From: Croceimicrobium hydrocarbonivorans
GTDB lineage: Bacteria; Bacteroidota; Bacteroidia; Flavobacteriales; Schleiferiaceae
Length of the DNA stretch: 64,000 nucleotides
Reading direction: 5' to 3'
Assembly (NCBI RefSeq): GCF_014524565.1
Contig: NZ_CP060139.1
Location: forward strand, 496,001-560,000
Positions 28,294 to 36,748 of the stretch are shown here, one piece after another. A program made the position numbers and the translations under genes. Numbering within the stretch: the first letter of the stretch is position 1; each line of letters begins with the position of its first letter. The notes under the pieces were generated by a model. It was not told the origin of the DNA and searched no databases. It saw nothing but the letters and a program-made list of their open reading frames with translations.

Positions 28294-29439
28294 ATGAAAT
28301 TGATCACTCAGATATCGCGCCTCTTGGTGGGTGCCCTATTTATTTTTTCAGGATTGATCAAACTCAATGACCCTATGGGTTTCGCCTTTAAGTTGGGCGA
28401 TTATTTTGCTCCCGATGTTCTAAACCTCACCTTCCTAAGTGATTATACCCTGCCTTTGGCGCTCTTCATTGTTATTTTAGAAGTGATCCTTGGCGTTGCA
28501 TTACTGCTTGGTAAATGGGTAAACCTTACCAGCTGGCTTTTGCTTTTAATGATTGTCTTCTTCACCTTCCTAACCTTCTATTCCGCTTATTTTAATAAGG
28601 TAACGGATTGCGGTTGCTTTGGTGATGCCATTCCCTTAACCCCCTGGCAGTCTTTTGGTAAGGATATCGTTCTTACTGTATTAATAAGCTTGATCTTCTT
28701 TAATCGTCAATACATAAAACCTCTATTAGGCCCCGGTGGCCAAAATGTGGTACTGAGCCTTTCCTTGGCGGGATGTATTGCCTTAGGCTACTATGTTTTA
28801 GAGCATCTACCGCTTAAAGACTTCCGTCCCTATGCCGAAGGAAAAAGCATTGTGGAAGGCATGAAATCTGCCGAGGAATTGAATTTGGAGCCACCTAAAT
28901 ACGCTACCATCTACACCTTAAAAAATGCCAATACCGAAGAGAGCATGAAGGTGAATTCCCAAAATTATATCAGTGAGGGCTGGTGGCAGAAAAAAGAATG
29001 GGAAATTCAAAGTGATGAGAGTGAAACCGTGCTTTTAAGCGAAGGTTATGAACCTCCTATCCACGACTTCAGCATTGAAATGAATGGCAATGATGTTACG
29101 GATCAAGTATTGGCAGCCGAGCGCATTTTTGTGCTGGTAGCTTATGATCTTAATAAAAGCGACAGCAGTGCCTATGCTCCTTTAAACGAGTTTGCCTTAG
29201 CTGCCGCCGATCAAGAAATTCCATTTATTGGTATTACGGGCAGCTTACCTTCTTTGGCCGCTGAAAAAAGTGAAGCTTGGTCTTTGCGCTTTAGTTTCGG
29301 CATTATCGATGGCACCACCGCCAAAACCATTATTCGGGCTAATCCAGGTATAGTGATGCTGGAGAAAGGTGTGATCGTTAAAAAATGGCATGCTCAGGAC
29401 TTGCCAGCTTTTGAAGACCTGGCCCAAAGCTGGAAATAA
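28294..29439 (+). CDS. DoxX-like membrane protein (BT_3928 family)
   Basis: 381 residues. The N-terminal third is a four-helix DoxX/MauE-like membrane domain (helices about 7-25, 48-68, 73-92, 118-136) with a TDCGCFGDAI Cys pair on a loop, as in MauE-like redox proteins. One more helix (about 145-165) leads to a roughly 200-residue region outside the membrane core, with a possible thioredoxin-like fold at the end (FALAAADQEIPFIGITG ... GIVMLEKGVIVKKW). It matches what I recall as the BT_3928 family; the function is unknown and thiol-redox chemistry is inferred from the CGC motif. The next gene starts directly at its stop. Confidence 0.78.
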   Translation: MKLITQISRLLVGALFIFSGLIKLNDPMGFAFKLGDYFAPDVLNLTFLSDYTLPLALFIVILEVILGVALLLGKWVNLTSWLLLLMIVFFTFLTFYSAYFNKVTDCGCFGDAIPLTPWQSFGKDIVLTVLISLIFFNRQYIKPLLGPGGQNVVLSLSLAGCIALGYYVLEHLPLKDFRPYAEGKSIVEGMKSAEELNLEPPKYATIYTLKNANTEESMKVNSQNYISEGWWQKKEWEIQSDESETVLLSEGYEPPIHDFSIEMNGNDVTDQVLAAERIFVLVAYDLNKSDSSAYAPLNEFALAAADQEIPFIGITGSLPSLAAEKSEAWSLRFSFGIIDGTTAKTIIRANPGIVMLEKGVIVKKWHAQDLPAFEDLAQSWK

Positions 29440-30513
29440 TTGCTGCGTTTTATCTGGAATAAAACCTGGTATGGCCTCCTGGTGATGTGGGGTGTAATTA
29501 CCGTTGTCTTTTTTCTTTTTAATGTATTACCAGGCGATCCCTCGAGGATGATGCTAGATCAAAGAGAAGACAGTGAGCAATTGGCGCGAATTAAAGCCAA
29601 GTACGGTTTTGACCTGCCCATTAGCCAGCAGTATCTTCACTATTTAAATGACCTGAGCCCACTTTCATGGCATAGTGCCAATCCTGAAGATTTCAGTAAT
29701 TATCAGCGTTATCAAAAAGAGCCCATCGTGCTTTTTAAAATAGGTGGTGGAGCCCTTTGTTTGAAAGCCCCCTATTTACGGACCTCCTTCCGATCTCAAG
29801 GTAAAGAAGTGAGTACCATTTTAAGTGAAACCTTCCCCAATACCTTAGTATTAGCAATAGCAGCGATGACCCTGGCTTTGCTCCTGGGCCTGAGCCTAGG
29901 TATGCTGGCCGCTCGTTTTAAAGGTACCTGGATTGATAGCGGCATCAATTTTTTCGGGACTCTAGGTATGTCCGTTCCCTCCTTCTTTTCTGCCATTTTA
30001 ATGGCTTGGATATTTGGTTACCTCCTATCATCCTGGACGGGTCTCAATATGACCGGCAGTCTTTACGAAGCCGACCTCTATGGTGAAGGGCGCTACATTG
30101 CTTGGTCTAATTTGATATTACCGGCTATAACCCTGGGCATTCGTCCTTTGGCGGTAATCATTCAATTGAGTCGGTCCTCAATCCTAGAAGAATTGGGGCA
30201 GGATTATATCCGAACCGCTCGGGCTAAGGGATTAAGCATGGCCGCTATCTTGAGAAAACATGCCCTTCGTAATGCCCTTAATCCGGTTATTACTGCCGCT
30301 TCGGGTTGGTTTGCATCGATGTTGGCTGGAGCCGTTTTTGTGGAGTACATCTTTGGTTGGAATGGCTTAGGGAAACAAATTGTAGACGCTCTAAATCAAT
30401 TGGATTTACCTCTTGTGATGGGGGCAGTACTACTGATTGCGATTACCTTTGTGGTGATCAGTATAATTGTAGATTTATTGTACGCTTGGGTCGACCCCAG
30501 AGTACGTAATTAA
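29440..30513 (+). CDS. ABC transporter permease, dipeptide/oligopeptide (DppB/OppB) type
   Basis: 357 residues from TTG 29440, immediately after the upstream stop. N-terminal helix followed by NVLPGDPSRMM (the OppB-family N-P-x-D-P motif) and a six-helix BPD_transp_1 domain ending in the ELGQDYIRTARAKGLSMAAILRKHALRNALNPV EAA loop, which docks the ATPase. The loop between helix 1 and 2 (about residues 40-120) is longer than usual. Neither OppC, ATPases nor a binding protein is encoded nearby, so it is an orphan subunit. It precedes tpiA by 10 bp. Confidence 0.88.
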   Translation: MLRFIWNKTWYGLLVMWGVITVVFFLFNVLPGDPSRMMLDQREDSEQLARIKAKYGFDLPISQQYLHYLNDLSPLSWHSANPEDFSNYQRYQKEPIVLFKIGGGALCLKAPYLRTSFRSQGKEVSTILSETFPNTLVLAIAAMTLALLLGLSLGMLAARFKGTWIDSGINFFGTLGMSVPSFFSAILMAWIFGYLLSSWTGLNMTGSLYEADLYGEGRYIAWSNLILPAITLGIRPLAVIIQLSRSSILEELGQDYIRTARAKGLSMAAILRKHALRNALNPVITAASGWFASMLAGAVFVEYIFGWNGLGKQIVDALNQLDLPLVMGAVLLIAITFVVISIIVDLLYAWVDPRVRN

Positions 30514-30523
30514 TTGAAATAAA

Positions 30524-31297
30524 ATGGCACGTAAAATTATTGCCGGCAACTGGAAAATGAACCTCAACCTGGCTCAGGGAGCCGCTTTGGTTAAAGCCAG
30601 TGATGACTATTTAAATGCAAATCCGGCCAAACACATAGATGTAATTGTTGCTCCACCCGCTCACCAATTGGTGCAAACGGTAAAGCTTTCTACGAACACC
30701 AAACTTTCGGTGGTAGCCCAAAATATGTGTGCACATGAAAATGGAGCCTATACCGGTGAAATTAGTGCCAGTATGCTGGTAGATGCTGGGGTAGAATTAG
30801 TAATAGTTGGTCATTCTGAGCGTCGGGAAATTTTTGGTGAAGATGATGCCCTTTTGGAGGCCAAACTTCACAAGGCATTGGAATACGACCTCTACCCTAT
30901 TTTCTGTGTAGGAGAAAGCCTGGAACAACGTCAGGCCGGTATTCACTTTAAACATATTGAGAAGCAGTTAGAAGCCGGTCTTAAGAATTTCAATGCTGAT
31001 CAAATTCCACATATCATTTTGGCTTATGAACCCATTTGGGCGATTGGAACTGGTGAAACGGCCAGTCCAGAGCAAGCTCAGGAAATGCATGCCTTTATCC
31101 GTAAATTCTTAACTGGCAAGTTCTCTGCAACGGTAGCCGATGAAACTTCCATTCTTTATGGTGGATCGGTAAAGCCATCCAATGCCAAGGATTTGTTTAG
31201 TCAACCTGATATTGACGGTGGCCTAATTGGTGGTGCCTCCATCCAAATTGACTCCTTCCTAGAGCTTATTAAAATCGGTGAATCTATTTTACGATGA
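30524..31297 (+). CDS. tpiA: Triosephosphate isomerase
   Basis: 257 residues with all catalytic elements: GNWKMN (Lys 11 region), IVGHSERRE (electrophilic His), ILAYEPIWAIGTG (catalytic Glu and mobile loop) and LYGGSVKPSNA phosphate-binding loop. It interconverts DHAP and glyceraldehyde-3-phosphate in glycolysis and gluconeogenesis. It overlaps prmA by 4 bp (ATGA). Confidence 0.98.
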   Translation: MARKIIAGNWKMNLNLAQGAALVKASDDYLNANPAKHIDVIVAPPAHQLVQTVKLSTNTKLSVVAQNMCAHENGAYTGEISASMLVDAGVELVIVGHSERREIFGEDDALLEAKLHKALEYDLYPIFCVGESLEQRQAGIHFKHIEKQLEAGLKNFNADQIPHIILAYEPIWAIGTGETASPEQAQEMHAFIRKFLTGKFSATVADETSILYGGSVKPSNAKDLFSQPDIDGGLIGGASIQIDSFLELIKIGESILR

Positions 31298-32130
31298 AAA
31301 ATTACCTGGTCCTCGATTTCCAGATTAGCCCGGTAGAACCCGGTCGTGATATCCTCTTAGCTCTTTTAGACAATTTGGGATACGACAGCTTTGAAGAGAG
31401 TCCGAAAGGACTGAAGGCCTATATTCTGGAAGAGGATTTCGATGCAGAAGAATTGGAAGCCCTTCCTCTCTTTAGTGGCGACGAATTTGAAATCAGCTAC
31501 AGCTCCGAAAAACTCGAAACCATTAACTGGAATGAAGAATGGGAGCGTAATTATGAACCGGTAAGTTTAGAGCAACGTCTCTTAATTCGTGCCCCCTTCC
31601 ATAGCATCAGCGGAAGCTACGACCATGAAATCGTGATTGAGCCTAAAATGTCCTTTGGAACGGGACATCATCATACCACTCGATTAATGGCCAAAGCTAT
31701 GTTCGACCTTGATTTCAAAGGAAAGAAGGTCTTAGACATGGGTACTGGAACCGGAATTTTAGCCATCCTTGCTCAACAATTGGGTGCTACGGAAATAGAT
31801 GCTATTGACAATTTCGAATGGGCAGTAGAGAATACCGCCGAAAATGCCGAACGCAATAATGCCGATAAAGTAAAAGCAGAATGGGGCGATGCTGGATTAT
31901 TAACTGGCAGAGCCTACGATATGATCTTAGCGAATATCAATCGTAATGTCTTATTGGAAGATATGAAGGCCTATGTTGACACCCTGGCCTCCGGTGGATC
32001 GATTTTATTCAGTGGATTTTTCGCCCACGATTTTGAGCTAATTGATGAAGAAGCTCGCAAACAAGGACTAGAATTTCGACATCGTATAGAAGAAGAACGC
32101 TGGCAATGCGTTCATTATCAAAAGCCCTAA
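31294..32130 (+). CDS. prmA: Ribosomal protein L11 methyltransferase
   Basis: 278 residues. The N-terminal substrate-recognition domain (about 1-95) includes INWNEEWERNYEPV; the SAM-binding domain has MSFGTGHHHTTRLM, then VLDMGTGTGILAI (motif I) and ILANINRNVL (post-motif). It trimethylates Lys/N-terminal amines of L11. It directly follows tpiA, a pairing I recall in Bacteroidota. Confidence 0.95.
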   Translation: MKNYLVLDFQISPVEPGRDILLALLDNLGYDSFEESPKGLKAYILEEDFDAEELEALPLFSGDEFEISYSSEKLETINWNEEWERNYEPVSLEQRLLIRAPFHSISGSYDHEIVIEPKMSFGTGHHHTTRLMAKAMFDLDFKGKKVLDMGTGTGILAILAQQLGATEIDAIDNFEWAVENTAENAERNNADKVKAEWGDAGLLTGRAYDMILANINRNVLLEDMKAYVDTLASGGSILFSGFFAHDFELIDEEARKQGLEFRHRIEEERWQCVHYQKP

Positions 32131-32150
32131 TTCCCAAATACCCTCTGCCG

Positions 32151-35100
32151 ATGCGATTACGCCTCATTTTTATTTTTCTCTGCAGCTCATTTATGACCCT
32201 TCAAGGTCAGAGCCTTAAACGCTTTACGCCTGAAAAGACCACTTATTTACAAGAGTTGAAGCAGTTTTGGGAAGATGAGAATTCTAATCTTGAGGATACA
32301 GCCATAGAACACCTCAGTAGAGACTTTGACAGCCTCTTCATTGATCAATTTACGGATGAAGAAGCCGCCCTTCTTTATGATTTGAGCAATGGTCTATTGC
32401 GCAAGCGAATGCGCGATTTTGAGGACTGGGCCCATTTACTGCGCATTAGTGTTTGGTTTAAGCAGGAGCAGGCTGAAGGCGAATTGGAACGCTTTTACAA
32501 GGATTTTGAAGAAGTTAGCAAGAGACCCGCGAAGCAATCTTCGGTTTACCTCGCCACCTTTTACAATGTCATCCATCGCAAGGTACTCTATGATGATGGG
32601 AGAATACGCTGGGAAATAGTGGGTGGAATCGGCCAATATCGTTTTGAAAACGGACCAGTATTTAGCTTTGACATTGCCGATTTAGTGGGCTTTTATAAAA
32701 ATGACAGTACCCTAATTGAAGGAACACAAGGTGAATTCAGACCTCGCCAATATCAATTTGATGGCCTAGGGGGTACCGGATATTTCACCCGGGCCGGTTT
32801 AACACAAGACTCCGCCTATGTGGATATTGTGAAGTACTCTTTCGATGTTACCAAAGCCGAACTGGAAATTGACTCGGTTACTCTGCATACCAACTTTTAC
32901 CTAGACCAAGCCGTAGAAGGCAGTTGGCATGAAAAATTAACCAGTCAAAGTGAAACAGGCCATGCCACTTTTCCGCGTTTCCGATCCTATCGCAACGACT
33001 TATACGTTCCTTATATCCTGCCTTATGCTCAATTCAAGGGTGGTTTCTCGATAATTGGCGATCGCTTTTATGGGGGAGGAAATGACAGTAACAGCCGGGC
33101 TACCATTATGTTGGATTATAAGGATACGGTTCTTATTAAGGCTACTTCACGTCGTTTCTGGCTGCGCAGAGATAAGGTCTATTCTGAAGATGTTGAGGCC
33201 GTAATTTACCTTGGCAATGGCGACAGTATTTTCCATCCTAAGGTTACCATGCGCTACCTGCCAGAGAAAAAGCAATTTAGCTTTATCCGTAATGATGAAG
33301 GCATGGGCTCAGCCATCTTCTCAGATACCTATCATAATCTGGATATGTTGTTCGACATCATAACCTGGGACGTGGGTAGTCCACGAATGAGGATTTCGAG
33401 TTTAAATATGGGCTCTACCTCTCCGGTGGTTTTTGAAAGTAAAAACTACTATCGGGGTAGGCGCTTTGATGACCTGCGGGGAATGAGCAGTAGCCATCCC
33501 TTGGTTATGCTACAAAGACTTTCCCAAAAAATGGGAGGCACCCGCAGCTTTACCGATGAAGACATTGCCTACCACCTTAAAATGGATCGTAGCGATGCCC
33601 ACAGATTTCTGATGCGCTTTTCGGTACTGGGCTTTATCGATTACAGTGTGCAAACCCGTGAAGCCTATATCAAGGATAAAACTTTTGAATACATTTTGAA
33701 CGCCAAAGGCCTGCGAGACTTTGATGTAATTCAGTTTGTATCCCGTCTAGAAAACGGTACCAATGCTACCTTAAGCCTGGAAGACTATGCCATGCAAGTA
33801 GAAGGTATTAAGGCCATCACTCTTTCCGATTCTCAAAGGGTAGGACTCTTCCCTGCTAATGAAAAGATCATAATTCACAAGGACCTGAACTTTGACTTCG
33901 ACGGGCAGATTAGTGCCGGACGTTTTAATTTCTGGGGAAATCAATTCAAGTTCAATTATGAGCAATTCCGAATTGCCATGGTTGATATCGACTCCATGCG
34001 CTTTAAGGTATTAAGCTTTGAACCCAATGCCTTAGGGCAGCGATACTTAGTGGATGTTAAAACCGTATTACAAGATCTTACTGGAGACCTACAAATTGAT
34101 AAGCCCAATAATAAATCCGGTAAAGGCTACTTCTCCGAATATCCCATTTTCACCTCCGCGAAGGATTCGTATATCTATTATGATAAACCCAGCATTTTCG
34201 ATGGGGTCTACAATAGAGAGGACTTTTATGTAACCTTGGAGCCCTTCGAAATTGATAGCTTGGACAATACCTCCACCACCGGTTTATCATTCGATGGTAC
34301 TTTAACCTCTGCTAATATCTTCCCCGAATTTGAAGAATTTATCAAGGTTCAGGAGGACTACTCTTTAGGCTTTACCCGTCAAACTCCGGCGGGTGGATTC
34401 CCAACTTATGGCGGCAAAGGTCAATATACAGCAGAGTTAAGTCTAAGCAACCGTGGCTTACGTGGAAACGGAAAGCTCGATTATTTGAATTCTGTCGCTT
34501 ATTCTGAAGAATTTTTCTTCTTTCCGGATAGTACAGATGGAATTACGAGCTCTTATGAGATAACTGAAAAAACTGGGGGTGCAGGATCTAATCCCCATGT
34601 TACCATAGATCAAAGTAAACTGCATTGGGAACCCTATAATGATGTGCTCTATACCAGTAGTATGGAACAACCTTTTGCTTTGTATGATGCGATGGGAATG
34701 CGTACTAGCGGAACCCTGGCCCACTCTCCTACCGGATTAAAAGGGAGAGGCCTAAATGAATTTTTAGATGCCGAAACACGCTCTAAGGATTATACCTTCG
34801 AAAGTAGAAAATTGCTATCCCCTAATACTGCCTTCCGTGTTCGAGCAAATCCAGATGCTGATTGGGGTTTTGGGGTAGACAGTGCTCAAGCAGATATTGA
34901 TTTCAACAAGCAAAAAGGAGAATTCCGATTGCTTAATACCGACCAATATTTCAGCTTAACAGCAAATAAATATATAGCCTATATGGATTTTGCTCTATGG
35001 CAGATTCCACAAAAGGCCATCGACCTTAGTAAAGAAAGTGGTGCTGGCTTATCGGAAATGATTTCCGTACATCCGCATCAAGATTCGCTGCGCTTCTTGG

Positions 35101-36575
35101 CAGATCACTCTAAATTCTATTTGGAAAACACCCTGCTAGAGTCCTTTAAGGTTCCTGAAATTATTGTTGCGGACGCTTATATATATCCCGATACCGGTTA
35201 TGTGGCCATTGATAGCAATGCGGTTATGCGTACCCTTACTAATGCTGCAATTAGCGCTGATTTAGTGGATCAATTCCATAATATCTATGGAGCATCGATC
35301 GACATTAAGTCTGCTAATTACTACCATGGTAAAGGAGACTATGAGTATGTGGATAAAGATGGTACTCCCTGGCCCATTCACTTTAAAGAATTAAAGGTAG
35401 ATACCGGTACCACCGTTGGTTTCGCTCAAGTTAGTCAGGAAGACTTTTTCTACCTCAGTCCATTCTTTGCCTATTATGGCAATGTGCGAATGCGGGCCGA
35501 TCGTAAGGAATTGCTCTTTAGAGGATACACCCATATTGAAGCGGATTGTGATGCGATCAGTACCAACTGGTTCAACTTCGAAAGTTTAATTGATCCAGCT
35601 AATATTCTTATTGAATTACCCGAAGTAGATTCGGAAGACAAGACCAAGTTACTGGCCAATGGTATTTACTTGGCCTCCGACACGATTAGTGGATACGCTG
35701 CCTTCCTTAGTCAGGAGGTACGCCCTACCGATAAGCAAATGTTCTTTGCCAATGGGGTGCTTTACTATGATGAGGCGATAAGCAGTTATGTAATCACTGA
35801 GCGAGAAAAGATCGAGAATCCAGATCTGCCTATCAATATCCTTCGCTTCAATAATTTGAACTGTACCATGGAAGGGGAAGGTGCCATGAGTTTAGGGGAT
35901 GGTAAAAGTCAGCTGAATATTAATTCCTATGGACTGATCAGCTATGATTTGAATACGGATAAAATGCAATTGGACCTAACTATGGGTATGGAGTTCTTCT
36001 TTGCTAAAGATCTCTTGGAAAAATTTGCTCAGATAGTAACTGATAATGCTGATGGTGAAGGAGTGAACATTGGTCGTAAAGCATTTGAAATCGCTACGGA
36101 ATATCGCTTAGAGCCCAAGGATTTGGAAAAATTCCGTGAAGAAGTAAATGCTTTTGGTGCTCCTGAAAAAGTTCCGGATGATTTAAGACAAACCTTATTA
36201 TTCGGGGAGCTAACCATGAACTGGACTCCGGAGTCTATATCCTTCCTAAGTGAGGGGCCCATCGGAATTGCAGGCTTTGGAGAAAGCTTCGTTAATGCTA
36301 AGGTGGAAGGTTATGTGGAAATCCAGCGAAAACGCCGTGGAGATGAGATTTACATTTATCTTGATTTGGGTTCGGATGAAATATATATCGACTATAAGCG
36401 AAATCAAATGGGGATATATACCACCAATGATGAGTTTATGACCCTACTCAAGGAAATGGATATCAAAGACCGTCGCAATGAAGTGCGTGGTATGCCACCA
36501 TTTATGTACAGTATAAGTACCAAGGGAAAAATGAATCGTTTTATTCGTCGCTTCGATAGTTTTGAAGATCAATAA
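32151..36575 (+). CDS. Very large exported protein of unknown function (1474 residues)
   Basis: From ATG 32151 (20 bp after the prmA stop) a signal peptide (MRLRLIFIFLCSSFMTLQGQ) precedes a very long, regular, acidic-aromatic sequence with many beta-like strands. No catalytic motif, transmembrane segment, lipobox or T9SS tail is apparent. Recurrent phrases of the type 'YFSEYPIFTSAKDSYIYYD', 'GLRGNGKLDYLNSVAYSEEF' and 'HSPTGLKGRGLNEFLDAE' recall repetitive beta-sheet proteins. I do not recognise the family, although uninterrupted length and location next to conserved housekeeping genes argue for a real, conserved gene. A beta-helical or beta-solenoid periplasmic protein, or a protein with an envelope-assembly role, is conceivable, but that is speculation. 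Confidence 0.8.
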   Translation: MRLRLIFIFLCSSFMTLQGQSLKRFTPEKTTYLQELKQFWEDENSNLEDTAIEHLSRDFDSLFIDQFTDEEAALLYDLSNGLLRKRMRDFEDWAHLLRISVWFKQEQAEGELERFYKDFEEVSKRPAKQSSVYLATFYNVIHRKVLYDDGRIRWEIVGGIGQYRFENGPVFSFDIADLVGFYKNDSTLIEGTQGEFRPRQYQFDGLGGTGYFTRAGLTQDSAYVDIVKYSFDVTKAELEIDSVTLHTNFYLDQAVEGSWHEKLTSQSETGHATFPRFRSYRNDLYVPYILPYAQFKGGFSIIGDRFYGGGNDSNSRATIMLDYKDTVLIKATSRRFWLRRDKVYSEDVEAVIYLGNGDSIFHPKVTMRYLPEKKQFSFIRNDEGMGSAIFSDTYHNLDMLFDIITWDVGSPRMRISSLNMGSTSPVVFESKNYYRGRRFDDLRGMSSSHPLVMLQRLSQKMGGTRSFTDEDIAYHLKMDRSDAHRFLMRFSVLGFIDYSVQTREAYIKDKTFEYILNAKGLRDFDVIQFVSRLENGTNATLSLEDYAMQVEGIKAITLSDSQRVGLFPANEKIIIHKDLNFDFDGQISAGRFNFWGNQFKFNYEQFRIAMVDIDSMRFKVLSFEPNALGQRYLVDVKTVLQDLTGDLQIDKPNNKSGKGYFSEYPIFTSAKDSYIYYDKPSIFDGVYNREDFYVTLEPFEIDSLDNTSTTGLSFDGTLTSANIFPEFEEFIKVQEDYSLGFTRQTPAGGFPTYGGKGQYTAELSLSNRGLRGNGKLDYLNSVAYSEEFFFFPDSTDGITSSYEITEKTGGAGSNPHVTIDQSKLHWEPYNDVLYTSSMEQPFALYDAMGMRTSGTLAHSPTGLKGRGLNEFLDAETRSKDYTFESRKLLSPNTAFRVRANPDADWGFGVDSAQADIDFNKQKGEFRLLNTDQYFSLTANKYIAYMDFALWQIPQKAIDLSKESGAGLSEMISVHPHQDSLRFLADHSKFYLENTLLESFKVPEIIVADAYIYPDTGYVAIDSNAVMRTLTNAAISADLVDQFHNIYGASIDIKSANYYHGKGDYEYVDKDGTPWPIHFKELKVDTGTTVGFAQVSQEDFFYLSPFFAYYGNVRMRADRKELLFRGYTHIEADCDAISTNWFNFESLIDPANILIELPEVDSEDKTKLLANGIYLASDTISGYAAFLSQEVRPTDKQMFFANGVLYYDEAISSYVITEREKIENPDLPINILRFNNLNCTMEGEGAMSLGDGKSQLNINSYGLISYDLNTDKMQLDLTMGMEFFFAKDLLEKFAQIVTDNADGEGVNIGRKAFEIATEYRLEPKDLEKFREEVNAFGAPEKVPDDLRQTLLFGELTMNWTPESISFLSEGPIGIAGFGESFVNAKVEGYVEIQRKRRGDEIYIYLDLGSDEIYIDYKRNQMGIYTTNDEFMTLLKEMDIKDRRNEVRGMPPFMYSISTKGKMNRFIRRFDSFEDQ

Positions 36576-36588
36576 AGCTCATTTCAAA

Positions 36589-36617
36589 ATGCGCTTTTAT
36601 TAGGTCCTAAAAGGCAT
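36589..36617. other. Imperfect hairpin after the 1474-residue gene
   Basis: ATGC(G)CTTTTA (36589-36599) can pair with TAAAAGGCAT (36608-36617), with one bulged G. It lies 14 bp past the stop codon but no T-run follows, so it is at best a weak transcription or mRNA-stability element. Confidence 0.3.
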
Positions 36618-36748
36618 ATCCTGCACTTTCGAAAAGATAAGCGGCTCCTACTTTCGAGAAGTCTGTAAACAGACCTCAGTAGGGTGGATTATCTCTCCAA
36701 TTCTATAACAATCCTTCTCATCCTTGCTGGGGTCTTTTTAGGCTCTCT

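Noticed and set aside
36589-36617. Hairpin as a terminator of the giant gene
   Set aside because: The stem is imperfect and no T-run follows.
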